The notes: generated by a model from the letters alone, not told the origin. Counted from the stretch's first letter, positions 1-7,000 are shown. The stretch is DNA of 9,457 nucleotides from an uncultured Oscillospiraceae bacterium (GCA_944385195.1 CALWWH010000176.1:1-9457), one strand, 5' to 3'. Numbers and translations are program-made.

Positions 1-108
1 AGCTGCCGGATTAAAAAGCGGCCTTTGCCCAGTGGAAAAAGAATTGCGCTGCAATTGCAGCGCAATTCTTTTTCCACTGGGCAAAGGCCGCTTTTTAATC
101 CGGCAGCT
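1..108. repeat. Perfect 108-bp palindrome at the window edge
   Basis: Bases 1-54 are the exact reverse complement of 55-108, with the axis between 54 and 55 and no spacer. The right arm contains the last four sense codons (K-L-P-D begins just outside it) and the TAA of the membrane-protein gene that ends at 95. The left arm is therefore a mirror copy of that gene end. The core (36-73) looks like a normal terminator hairpin, but the outer 35 bases on each side have no reason to be symmetric. Because the symmetry runs exactly to base 1, a fold-back at a contig end is more likely than a true genomic palindrome. Confidence 0.95.
36..73. terminator. Hairpin terminator after the membrane-protein gene
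   Basis: Read on the minus strand, 22 bases after the stop codon at 95-97, there is a 12-bp stem (GAATTGCGCTGC, 68-57), an AATT loop, the matching arm (52-41) and a run of five T (40-36). This is the classic Rho-independent form and would end the ygiQ-HAD-membrane protein unit. The sequence is symmetric, so it would work in both directions. The left half lies in the suspected fold-back copy, so the true bases beyond the loop are uncertain. Confidence 0.6.
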
Positions 109-1153
109 TGATCAACGGGGCGTCGGCGTCGGGATCATCCGCCGCAGCGCGGGCGCAGAAGCTCTTAAAGTCGTTGATATACTGGTCATAATTGTCCTGG
201 CTGTAACCGTAGACAAAATGCCCGCCGTGGGCACGGAGGAGGCCGATGAGCTGCTCACGCTGCGTATCCTCGGCAACGCAGAGCTCGTGGTAATCCCGCT
301 TGCTGGTAAAGATGGACACCGGCCACTTATAGCGGCCCAGGACCTTGGAGTCAAATTGCTTGTAAACCCAGACGATCTCATCCACAGAGAAAACGTAGCT
401 CTTCCCTCGCTGGCTATACCAGACATGGCTCTGGCCAATACGGGCGTTGCCAAGGGCTTCGGCGTGCTCCCACTCCTGCGCCGCGGCAGCGTCGCTGCCC
501 AGGGTATTGGTGACCTGCTCATGGCAGCGGCCGGAACGAGCGAAGACCAGCTCCAGAACGAACCAGACCAGGCTCAGCAAGCCCAGGACAAAGACAATCC
601 AGTTGCCAGCAACCCCCATGAGGCCCACCTTGCCATGCTGGACCTCCAGGGCAAGAATGGTACCCGTGGGCTCGTCGCCGTCAAATCCGCTGAGCTTAGA
701 TTGGGTAATCCAGTCAGACATACTCTGGTAGCTCTCGTCGTCCAGGGCGGTGACCTGGCCGCTGATGGTTCCCATTTGGTTCATGATGCCCGAGTCGTTG
801 CGGTAGTAGTCATAGCTCTGGTCGGTGGCGCGCTCGAACTTCTCCTCGCTTTTTCCGTCAGCGCGCATGGAAAGATAGATATCGTTATCCAGTCGGACAA
901 TATAGTATACCTCCAAGGTCTCGCCGCCAGAGTTGGACAAGGACGCATAAGCGCTCATCAGACGGCTCATATCGAAGCTGACATAGTCGCCCTCTTTCAC
1001 GTTTGCACCCAGAGCGTTGAGGTCTTTTGCCCCGCCCAGCATGGTCAAGACGCCGCCTGCACTCACAGCCAGCAGCACCGCAGCGAGCACCAGGGCGAGG
1101 ATCATCCGCGGCATCGCTGCCAGCAGGCTCTGACGTTTCATGGATTGGTACAT
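95..1153 (-). CDS. Two-pass membrane protein of unknown function with possible PH-like cytoplasmic domain
   Basis: The product is 352 residues. The start ATG at 1153 has AGGAGG nine bases upstream. The N-terminus is short and basic (K6, R7, R16), followed by a hydrophobic helix at about 17-38. A polar, probably extracytoplasmic domain covers about 40-175 and is rich in D, S and Y. A second membrane helix is at about 177-205, and a soluble, probably cytoplasmic domain fills about 206-340, ending in an acidic tail with DDPDAD. The C-terminal domain alternates short strand-like segments (VFSVDEIVWVYKQ, PVSIFTSKR, HELCVAE) and ends with a helix (TQREQLIGLLRAHG) and a GYS-containing segment. That layout recalls small PH-like domains in Clostridia membrane proteins, but this is inference and no family name can be assigned with confidence. 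It is the last gene of the inferred ygiQ unit, 73 bases after the HAD gene. A weak internal promoter could also serve it. Gene certain, function unknown. Confidence 0.85.
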   Translation of the reverse strand: MYQSMKRQSLLAAMPRMILALVLAAVLLAVSAGGVLTMLGGAKDLNALGANVKEGDYVSFDMSRLMSAYASLSNSGGETLEVYYIVRLDNDIYLSMRADGKSEEKFERATDQSYDYYRNDSGIMNQMGTISGQVTALDDESYQSMSDWITQSKLSGFDGDEPTGTILALEVQHGKVGLMGVAGNWIVFVLGLLSLVWFVLELVFARSGRCHEQVTNTLGSDAAAAQEWEHAEALGNARIGQSHVWYSQRGKSYVFSVDEIVWVYKQFDSKVLGRYKWPVSIFTSKRDYHELCVAEDTQREQLIGLLRAHGGHFVYGYSQDNYDQYINDFKSFCARAAADDPDADAPLIKLPD

Positions 1154-1191
1154 GATGTAGTTCCTCCTGTGTATCCTATATGCTGAGGACT

Positions 1192-1220
1192 ATTGTACTG
1201 CATTTTTTGGCAAAAGTCTA
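1192..1220 (-). promoter_or_regulatory. Possible weak promoter before the membrane-protein gene
   Basis: On the minus strand TAGACT (1220-1215) lies 17 bases before TACAAT (1197-1192), in the 73-base gap between the HAD gene and the membrane-protein gene. The -10 box is good (5 of 6) and the -35 box weak (4 of 6). It may give the last gene some expression of its own. It could be chance, since the upstream genes can transcribe through. Confidence 0.3.
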
Positions 1221-1226
1221 CTGTAT

Positions 1227-1871
1227 TTACAGACCCAGCAGCAGCGGCACAATATCAGCTGGCGTGGCTGCCAGATAGTCCGCCGATTGCAGTTCCTCTA
1301 AGCTTCCGCTGCCGTAGAGCACACCAATGCCCAGCATCCCGCAGCTGTGACCGCTGGTGATATCCGAGGCGCGGTCTCCGATCATGGCACATCCCTCACC
1401 GGAGACGATGCCGCAAAGCTCCATACCATATCGCAGCACGGCTGGCTTATCACTCCGGCTCTCGTCGAGGGTCGCCCCGGCAACCTCATCGAAGTACTTT
1501 GCCAGATCAAAGTGCTCCAAAATACGGATGGTATAGATTTCCGGTTTGCTGGTGGCAAGGACCAACCGCTTCCCGGCATCTCTGAGGGCCTGGAGCATCT
1601 GCGGCACACCGGGATAGACACTGTTCTCGAACAGACCCACTGTGGAAAAGCGCTCACGGTAGTAGGCCACGGCCCGTGCAGTATCCTCGCTGTTGAGGCC
1701 ATAGACCTTAGAAAAAGAAGTACTCAGGGGCGGGCCGATAAAGTTCGCCGCTGTGACCTGAGCGCCAGGTTCGACGCCCAGCTTGTCCAGCGCGTAGCGG
1801 ACGCAGGCGAGGATGCCCGGGGCCGAGTCGGTCAGCGTGCCGTCCAGGTCGAAAAAGACTGTGTGAAGCAT
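1227..1871 (-). CDS. HAD-superfamily hydrolase, phosphoglycolate phosphatase-like
   Basis: The product is 214 residues, the usual length of Gph/PpaX-type HAD phosphatases. All four HAD motifs are visible: motif I FDLDGTLTD with nucleophile D8 and acid/base D10; motif II in LATSKP (T107); motif III K142 (SDKP); motif IV MIGDRASDI with metal ligands D166 and D170. The helical cap inserted between motifs I and II (about residues 16-85) is the C1 type. Members hydrolyse small phosphate esters such as 2-phosphoglycolate, pyrophosphate or sugar phosphates in the cytoplasm with Mg2+, and the substrate cannot be read from the sequence. The start at 1871 is set by AAAGGAGG nine bases upstream. The gene follows ygiQ by 53 bases with no terminator between, so co-transcription is likely. 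Family call sure, exact substrate open. Confidence 0.92.
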   Translation of the reverse strand: MLHTVFFDLDGTLTDSAPGILACVRYALDKLGVEPGAQVTAANFIGPPLSTSFSKVYGLNSEDTARAVAYYRERFSTVGLFENSVYPGVPQMLQALRDAGKRLVLATSKPEIYTIRILEHFDLAKYFDEVAGATLDESRSDKPAVLRYGMELCGIVSGEGCAMIGDRASDITSGHSCGMLGIGVLYGSGSLEELQSADYLAATPADIVPLLLGL

Positions 1872-1924
1872 AGGATACTTCCTCCTTTGGTATGTGGGGT
1901 TTGCGCGGGAATGGAAAGGGCTTT

Positions 1925-3910
1925 TTACTTCGGTCCCCGGCGGCTTTGAGGGGGGGTACTGTTTCGATTGCGGCTGCCGCTTCCCTGGGCAGTTTTTCCG
2001 CTGTGCGTATCGGGGCGTTTGCCGCCCTGGGGCCCGGGCTTTTTCCCGCTCCGGGATATGGGCTTCTGTTCCTGTCGCTGGGATGGGCGGTCATGATGAT
2101 CGACCGGCTTATGGCGGGGGCGAATCAGGCACTTCGGGCCGAATCCTACCAGATCCATGCGGCCCGCCTTCTGTAGGGCCTCCAACACCAGAGCGTAGTT
2201 CTTCGGGTTGCGATACTGGATCAGCGCCCGCTGCATGGCCTTCTCATGGGGATCAGTGGGAGTATATACCTTCTCCATGGTCCGAGGGTCATAGCCAGTG
2301 CAGTACATGACCGTTGACACCGTGGACGGCGTCGGGTAGAAGTCCTGCACTTGCTCGGGCATATAGCCCAAGTCCCGCAGATATTCCGCCAGCTCCACAG
2401 CCTCCTTCATGGTAGAGCCTGGGTGGCTGCTCATCAGATAGGGCACCAGATACTGATCCTTCCCCAGCAGTTGATTCATGCGTTTATATTTTCGCACAAA
2501 GCGGTTGTAGACGCTGCGGTCGGGCTTGCCCATGCGTTGCAAAACCGGGTCGGAGATGTGCTCCGGAGCGACCTTCAGCTGGCCGCTGATGTGGTACTCC
2601 ACCAGTTCCCGGAAGAAGCTCTCGTCCCGATCCGCCAACAGATAGTCGAAGCGTATTCCGCTGCGAATGAAGACCTTCTTGACCTTTGGCAGGGCGCGCA
2701 GCTTACGCAAAAGGGCGAGATAATCACTGTGATCGACCTCCATGTTGCGGCAGGGATAGGGAAACAGGCACTGGCGGTCCTTGCAGGCGCCAACTTTTAT
2801 CTGCTTTTGACAGGCAGGCTTGCGGAAATTGGCAGTGGGGCCGCCAACGTCGTGGATGTAGCCCTTAAATTCCGGGTCTTCGGTCATCAGGCGGGCCTCT
2901 TCCAGGAGAGACTCGTGGCTGCGAGACTGGATGATGCGCCCCTGGTGGAAGGTCAAGGCACAAAAACTGCATGCACCAAAGCAGCCGCGGCAGGAGGTCA
3001 GGGAGAACTTGACCTCTTCAATGGCGGGGATGCCGCCCAAGGAATCGTAGCTGGGATGCCACCTGCGGGTGTAGGGCAAGACGTAGACTGCATCCATTTC
3101 CTCCGTGCTCAGGGGGTACTGGGGCGGGTTCTGGACAATATAGCCATCGCCGCAGGGTTCCGCCAGAGCACTGCCACTGAAGGGATCGGTGTTTTGATAC
3201 TGAATCCGAAAGCTCTCGGCATAAGCGCGCTTACTTTGGCGCACCGTTTCACTGGAGGGAAGGATTTCATAGTCGACGCCATCCATGAGCGCGTCGGCAC
3301 GGTAAACCGTGCCCCGGATGAAGGTAATATCCTTAACGCTGAGGCCGCTGTTGAGGGCGTCTGCACACTCAATGATGCTCTTCTCCCCCATGCCATAGAG
3401 GACCAGGTCGGCCCCGGAGTCCACCAGGATGGAGGGGAACATCTTGTCCGCCCAGTAGTCGTAGTGACTCAGGCGGCGCAGGCTGGCCTCGATGCCGCCG
3501 ATGAGGATGGGCGTCTGGGGGAACTGCTTGCGGATGAGCCTGCAATATTCATAGGTTGCATAGTCCGGACGCTTCCCCATGACGCCGCCCGGGGTGTAGG
3601 CATCGCTCTTGCGACGGCGCTTTGCCACAGAATAATGGCAGACCATAGAATCCATATTGCCGCCCATGACCAGAAAGCCCAGGCGCGGCGCGCCGAGAAC
3701 AGTGATGGAGCTGGGATTTTTCCAGTCCGGCTGGGCAATGATACCCACCTTATAGCCATGAGACTCCAGCACGCGGCTGATGATGGCATGGCCGAAGCTG
3801 GGGTGGTCGACGTAAGCATCCCCAATGACGTAGACAAAATCACACTGCTCCCAGCCCCGCTCAGCCATATCCGCCCGCGAGATAGGCAGAAATTCTTGTG
3901 GTAAGGACAT
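1925..3910 (-). CDS. ygiQ: YgiQ family radical SAM protein (UPF0313)
   Basis: The product is 661 residues (E. coli YgiQ is somewhat longer). The N-terminal region (1-200) has the family signature FLPISRADM and GDAYVDHPSFG, a B12-binding-like fold. The radical SAM core follows, with the iron-sulfur cluster motif C310-x3-C314-x2-C317 in SCRGCFGACSFCAL, then HDVGGPTANF (353-362) and VAPEH (447-451). A second cysteine cluster lies at C367, C376, C381 and C387. The tail from about 598 to 661 is a basic, low-complexity stretch rich in R, K, P, S, G and Q. No biochemical role is firmly known for YgiQ, and radical chemistry on an unidentified substrate is assumed. Translation is taken from the ATG at 3910, which has AGGAG seven bases upstream. 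An in-frame TTG at 3940 lacks a ribosome site and lies just before the inferred transcript start. First gene of the minus-strand unit. Confidence 0.95.
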   Translation of the reverse strand: MSLPQEFLPISRADMAERGWEQCDFVYVIGDAYVDHPSFGHAIISRVLESHGYKVGIIAQPDWKNPSSITVLGAPRLGFLVMGGNMDSMVCHYSVAKRRRKSDAYTPGGVMGKRPDYATYEYCRLIRKQFPQTPILIGGIEASLRRLSHYDYWADKMFPSILVDSGADLVLYGMGEKSIIECADALNSGLSVKDITFIRGTVYRADALMDGVDYEILPSSETVRQSKRAYAESFRIQYQNTDPFSGSALAEPCGDGYIVQNPPQYPLSTEEMDAVYVLPYTRRWHPSYDSLGGIPAIEEVKFSLTSCRGCFGACSFCALTFHQGRIIQSRSHESLLEEARLMTEDPEFKGYIHDVGGPTANFRKPACQKQIKVGACKDRQCLFPYPCRNMEVDHSDYLALLRKLRALPKVKKVFIRSGIRFDYLLADRDESFFRELVEYHISGQLKVAPEHISDPVLQRMGKPDRSVYNRFVRKYKRMNQLLGKDQYLVPYLMSSHPGSTMKEAVELAEYLRDLGYMPEQVQDFYPTPSTVSTVMYCTGYDPRTMEKVYTPTDPHEKAMQRALIQYRNPKNYALVLEALQKAGRMDLVGFGPKCLIRPRHKPVDHHDRPSQRQEQKPISRSGKKPGPQGGKRPDTHSGKTAQGSGSRNRNSTPPQSRRGPK

Positions 3911-3949
3911 ATCGACACTCCTGTCTGTGTAAAAACGCAAGATAAGATA

Positions 3950-3978
3950 AGTGTAGCAAAAAATCGCCCTGTTTGCAA
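3950..3978 (-). promoter_or_regulatory. SigA-type promoter of the ygiQ unit
   Basis: On the minus strand TTGCAA (3978-3973), a 17-base spacer and TACACT (3955-3950) form a good vegetative promoter, and a TG just before the -10 box (TGCTACACT) adds an extended -10 element. Transcription would begin near 3943, giving a leader of about 33 bases to the ATG at 3910. Confidence 0.7.
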
Positions 3979-4045
3979 TCCGAAAGAATGATTTTCTTGC
4001 CCATGGGACATACTAGCCTTGGAAATTCAATGAGGAGGCGTTGCT

Positions 4046-4249
4046 ATGGACGCGACCGCACTGGTATTGGCAATCATCGGAGCCATTAATTGGGGCCTCG
4101 TAGGCATTTTCAAATTTGACCTGGTGGCTTGGATTTTCGGCGGGCAGACCGCTGGCTTCAGCCGGGTCATCTACACCCTTGTCGGCCTCGCCGGCCTGTG
4201 GTGCATCTCCCTGCTGTTCCGCAAGGATGAGCTTGGCGAGAAGAACTGA
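4046..4249 (+). CDS. DUF378 family small membrane protein
   Basis: The product is 67 residues and fits DUF378 (YuzA-like) in length and in the opening segment with AIIGAINWGLVGIFKFDLV, where the NWGL motif is typical of the family. Two hydrophobic helices are visible, about 4-23 and 38-58, linked by a short loop containing FGGQTAGFSR. The C-terminus is charged (RKDELGEKN). It should be an integral inner-membrane protein; the family's function is not known. The start is supported by GAGGAGG seven bases upstream. It stands alone on the plus strand, divergent from ygiQ and convergent with the GH3 gene. No convincing promoter could be matched in the 135-base gap before it. Confidence 0.9.
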   Translation: MDATALVLAIIGAINWGLVGIFKFDLVAWIFGGQTAGFSRVIYTLVGLAGLWCISLLFRKDELGEKN

Positions 4250-4250
4250 A

Positions 4251-4284
4251 AAACGGCGGCTCTGTGTTGGCAGAGCCGCCGTTT
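4251..4284. terminator. Bidirectional terminator between DUF378 and GH3 genes
   Basis: A perfect 14-bp stem (AAACGGCGGCTCTG, 4251-4264, with its complement at 4271-4284) closes a six-base loop (TGTTGG). A run of T follows on the plus strand, and A residues before the stem give a T run on the minus strand. It begins two bases after the DUF378 stop and ends six bases from the GH3 stop, so it serves both convergent genes. Confidence 0.92.
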
Positions 4285-4289
4285 TTTCC

Positions 4290-5996
4290 TTAAATGGTTT
4301 CCAGATACGGCCTGTCGCAGAAGGGGTTCACGGGGCTGACGCCCTTGAACGCGCTCTTGCCAGTGATCTTACTGATGACCGCCGGAACCGTGTACTCGTT
4401 GAGGGTGTAGGCATTGACCATAGTCTTGATCATTCTCAGATCGAGCATGTGGTAGGGATTGGCAAAGCTGATGGCCATGGTTGGGATCTCCGCAGAGAAC
4501 CACGGAGTAGCACCCATCATACCGCCCTTCCACTCGATGCGGATGCTGGTGTTGTTAGAGGCAGAGGGATAGTTGAAAACAAACATCGCCAGATCATACT
4601 GATCCTTGATGTCGCTGACCTTAGATGGCATGTCACCGAAGCCCAGACTCTCCATATTAATGACCTCGAAGCCCTCAGCTTCCAGCGCCTTTTTGATGGT
4701 CTCGGACAGGCTGGGCCCGGAATCATCCATAAAGCCGCCCTTGGCGGCCTCACCGCAAGTCAGGGCAATGCGATGATACTTCTCCGGAGTGATGGGCAGC
4801 AGGTGCTGGGTGTCCTTGACCAGGGTCGCGGAGCGATCCGCGCAGTCCTTAGCCCAGGCCACGTGTTCCTCGCAGCGCAGGTATTCGAGCTTCTCGGCAG
4901 CAGGGACAAGACGGCCTTCAGCTGCCTTTTTATGTAGGCCCATGGCTGCCTTGGTACCTAGGATGCGCGTCAGAGCATCCTCCAGGCGCTGCTCGCTGAT
5001 GACGCCGGACTTGTAGCCGTCCATCATGTAACCCAGATCTTCGTCCAGACTCTTATTGAAGAGGAACATATCCATACCAGATGCAATAGCATACGGAACT
5101 GCCTTGCGGCGCTCCATGGCGGTGGTAAAGCCCAGCATCGGAGTGGCATCTGTGATGAGCATCCCGTTAAAGCCCAATTCGCCGCGGATCAAGCCATTGA
5201 TCAGCGTTGGGTTGAGCGTGCAGGGCATGTACATCTCGGCCTCAGTGGCTTCAGGATTCAGCTTTTTGGTCCAGGCGGGCTGAGCAATCTGTCCGACCAT
5301 AATGGTCTCAGCCCCAGCCTCGATCATACCCTTGTAGATCTTGCCATAGGTGGCCATCCAGTCCTCAGGACTCAGGGAGTTGACGGTAGTGATCAGGTGC
5401 TGGTCACACTCGTCGACGCCATCGCCAGGGAAGTGCTTTGGGGAGACGATCAGTCCCTCTTCCTTGGCCGCCTTCATGTAGCTCAGCCCCATGGTTAGGA
5501 CTGTGTCAGGATCTGAGCCGAAGGTCCGCAGGTTGGTGATGGGGTTGCGCCAATTCATGTCGATGTCAACAATGGGGGCAAAGGAGTAGTTGATACCGCA
5601 GGCGCCGCCCTCGGCACAGGAAACCTTGCCCAGGCGGTAGCCCATGGTGGCCGGGTCATTGCAGGCAGCAGCCTGCAGGGGTTTGCCAAAATCAGTGCCG
5701 CTGGCCGCAGCGCCGATGCCTCCCGCTTCCAGATTTGCAGCGATGAAGAGGGGAATCTTGGCCATAGACTGCATTTTGCGGACGCTGCCTTGCAGATCGC
5801 CAGCAGAGGGACGATACATCATACCTCCAACGCCCTTTTTAATGATTTCGTCCAGCGCATCAGGGCCGCCGCCAAAGGCAACAGGCAGAAACAGCTGCGC
5901 GATTTTCTCCTCAATGGTCATAGCGGCGATGGTATCTCTGACCCAGGCAATCTCTTCGTCAGATAGGTAAAACGGTTTAGCTTTCAGATCGATCAT
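4290..5996 (-). CDS. GH3 family glycoside hydrolase, NagZ/beta-glucosidase-like, cytoplasmic
   Basis: The product is 568 residues with no signal peptide, so it probably acts on imported sugars or recycled wall fragments. The N-terminal TIM barrel (about 20-350) carries the GH3 marks: KHFPGDG (187-193), the D198-Q-H200 pair that in NagZ-type enzymes is the Asp-His acid/base dyad, and LITDAT with the likely nucleophile D283. FAPIVDIDMNWRNPITN and RTFGSDP (139-163) are typical of GH3 beta-N-acetylhexosaminidases. A C-terminal alpha/beta domain follows (about 380-560). The common KHFPGHG is KHFPGDG here, and the usual DQEGG loop reads NLEAGG (88-93), so substrate preference may differ from true NagZ. 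The ATG at 5996 is preceded by GAGGAA seven bases upstream; a GTG at 6017 would add seven residues and overlap that ribosome site. Likely activity: removal of beta-linked GlcNAc or glucose, possibly by phosphorolysis as shown for some dyad-type GH3 enzymes. Confidence 0.9.
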   Translation of the reverse strand: MIDLKAKPFYLSDEEIAWVRDTIAAMTIEEKIAQLFLPVAFGGGPDALDEIIKKGVGGMMYRPSAGDLQGSVRKMQSMAKIPLFIAANLEAGGIGAAASGTDFGKPLQAAACNDPATMGYRLGKVSCAEGGACGINYSFAPIVDIDMNWRNPITNLRTFGSDPDTVLTMGLSYMKAAKEEGLIVSPKHFPGDGVDECDQHLITTVNSLSPEDWMATYGKIYKGMIEAGAETIMVGQIAQPAWTKKLNPEATEAEMYMPCTLNPTLINGLIRGELGFNGMLITDATPMLGFTTAMERRKAVPYAIASGMDMFLFNKSLDEDLGYMMDGYKSGVISEQRLEDALTRILGTKAAMGLHKKAAEGRLVPAAEKLEYLRCEEHVAWAKDCADRSATLVKDTQHLLPITPEKYHRIALTCGEAAKGGFMDDSGPSLSETIKKALEAEGFEVINMESLGFGDMPSKVSDIKDQYDLAMFVFNYPSASNNTSIRIEWKGGMMGATPWFSAEIPTMAISFANPYHMLDLRMIKTMVNAYTLNEYTVPAVISKITGKSAFKGVSPVNPFCDRPYLETI

Positions 5997-6035
5997 GTTT
6001 ACATTCCTCGCTTTCACATATTAGATGCCATCGTC

Positions 6036-6064
6036 AGTATAGCTTAAAACTGCCACAAAAACAA
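6036..6064 (-). promoter_or_regulatory. SigA-type promoter of the GH3 gene
   Basis: On the minus strand TTGTTT (6064-6059), a 17-base spacer and TATACT (6041-6036) make a good vegetative promoter. Transcription would start near 6029, about 33 bases before the ATG at 5996. Confidence 0.65.
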
Positions 6065-6083
6065 CAGAGATTTCGGATATTTT

Positions 6084-6118
6084 ACTATCATTTTCTGCAC
6101 AGTTCATAAAATGATAGT
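6084..6118. promoter_or_regulatory. Inverted repeat, candidate shared operator of GH3 and pgmB
   Basis: ACTATCATTTT (6084-6094) is repeated as its exact reverse complement AAAATGATAGT (6108-6118) across a 13-base spacer. The axis (6101) is about 72 bases upstream of the inferred GH3 start (near 6029) and about 73 upstream of the inferred pgmB start (near 6174). Such a central dyad between divergent sugar genes suits binding of a dimeric regulator. The absence of a T run and the wide loop argue against a terminator. The regulator is not encoded in this window. Confidence 0.5.
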
Positions 6119-6161
6119 CCAAGAAACGAAATTGTACATATACTTTTTCGCCATAACAGGG

Positions 6162-6167
6162 TATGAT
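6162..6167 (+). promoter_or_regulatory. Likely -10 box of the pgmB promoter
   Basis: TATGAT is a near-perfect -10 hexamer 26 bases before the pgmB start codon. No good -35 box lies 16-18 bases upstream (the best is ATACTT or TATACT). A promoter lacking a -35 box often needs an activator, which would fit the upstream inverted repeat, but this is inference. Confidence 0.45.
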
Positions 6168-6193
6168 GAAAAAAACATAACGAGGTGATCCCT

Positions 6194-6838
6194 ATGAGCA
6201 ACAACAAATACGATGCCATTCTATTTGACCTGGACGGCGTCATCTGCAGCACGGACGAGTATCACTACCTGGCATGGAAGACCATTGCCGATGAACTGGG
6301 ACTCCCCTTTAGCCGTGAAAAGAGCAACCGCACGCGAGGCGTCAGCCGAATGGAGAGCCTGCAAATCGTCATTGAAGACTACGACAAGCCGCTGACCGAT
6401 GAGGAGAAGCGTCAGCTGGCTGATGTCAAGAACGAGCGCTACAAAAAGCTTCTCGAGCAGATGGGTCCTGCCGATCTTGACCCACAGGTGTACAAAACCC
6501 TGGTGGCCCTGCGTGCAAAGGGGATCAAACTGGTCATCGGGTCCTCCAGCAAAAATGCTAAGCTGATTTTGGGCCGTTTGGGCCTGGGCGATTTCTTCGA
6601 TGCCATCGCCGACGGCACCGATATCACCCACTCCAAGCCTGACCCGGAAGTCTTTCTCTGCGCAGCTAAGAAGGTCGCCATCGTGCCTGAGCGCTGCCTG
6701 GTCGTTGAAGACGCTGTCGCCGGCGCCATGGCGGGCCACGCTGCGGGCTGTGATGTCGCCTGCGTGGGCGATGCGGCTGCCAACGAGGCCGGCGACTACA
6801 ACCTCAGCTCCTTTGCCCAGCTGCTGGACTGCGTGTAA
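6194..6838 (+). CDS. pgmB: Beta-phosphoglucomutase
   Basis: The product is 214 residues, close to the 221 of the Lactococcus enzyme. It interconverts beta-glucose 1-phosphate and glucose 6-phosphate in the cytoplasm. HAD motif I is FDLDGV with nucleophile D12 and acid/base D14; EYH (22-24) supplies the cap histidine H24. GVSRMESL (49-56) holds the phosphate-binding arginine R52 that separates this enzyme from plain HAD phosphatases. GSSSKN (116-121), K148 (SKPDP) and the metal ligands E172-D173 complete the site. The ATG at 6194 is used: the ribosome site GAGGTGATC lies five or so bases upstream and contains the in-frame GTG at 6185, which therefore cannot be the start. Beta-glucose 1-phosphate normally comes from inverting disaccharide phosphorylases, and no such gene is in the window. 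The divergent GH3 gene may share its regulation. Confidence 0.93.
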   Translation: MSNNKYDAILFDLDGVICSTDEYHYLAWKTIADELGLPFSREKSNRTRGVSRMESLQIVIEDYDKPLTDEEKRQLADVKNERYKKLLEQMGPADLDPQVYKTLVALRAKGIKLVIGSSSKNAKLILGRLGLGDFFDAIADGTDITHSKPDPEVFLCAAKKVAIVPERCLVVEDAVAGAMAGHAAGCDVACVGDAAANEAGDYNLSSFAQLLDCV

Positions 6839-6903
6839 GCTGAAAAAGAGGGAGCTGCTGCAACGGGACTATGCAATACAGACACGACCTCACAAATAAG
6901 TAT

Positions 6904-6947
6904 CAAAAGCGGCCGGATTACCAAACGAAGGTAATCCAGCCGCTTTG
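6904..6947. terminator. Hairpin terminator between pgmB and the carboxylesterase gene
   Basis: AAAGCGGCCGGATTACC (6906-6922) pairs with GGTAATCCAGCCGCTTT (6930-6946) with a single mismatch around a seven-base loop. It lies 65 bases after the pgmB stop and 54 bases after the stop of the convergent esterase gene. The T tract is poor on the plus strand and short (TTTT) on the minus strand, so termination may be partial. Confidence 0.75.
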
Positions 6948-7000
6948 ATTGCTTGATTTTAGAAATAGGCGATATGCCGCAGCCATTGCATTAGTCTGGC

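Noticed and set aside
1..108. The palindrome as a terminal inverted repeat of an insertion sequence or a telomere-like hairpin end
   Set aside because: There is no transposase, no partner repeat elsewhere in the window and no target-site duplication. The left arm simply mirrors the neighbouring gene end.
32..1186. Open frame of 384 codons on the plus strand, opposite the membrane-protein gene
   Set aside because: The minus-strand frame has a strong ribosome site and sensible membrane helices. The plus frame starts inside the suspected fold-back palindrome.
2351..3904. Long open frame of 517 codons on the plus strand, opposite ygiQ
   Set aside because: It is entirely antisense to a gene with clear family motifs and its product has no recognisable domain. 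Long antisense frames are expected opposite GC-rich codons.
4116..4937. Plus-strand frame overlapping the DUF378 gene and running through the terminator into the GH3 gene
   Set aside because: It would cross a strong terminator hairpin and lie antisense to conserved GH3 sequence. It has no ribosome site of its own that stands out.
4290..6838. GH3 plus beta-phosphoglucomutase as a complete phosphorolytic disaccharide pathway
   Set aside because: PgmB needs beta-glucose 1-phosphate from an inverting phosphorylase, whereas GH3 enzymes retain the anomeric form. No transporter or GH65-type phosphorylase is present in the window.
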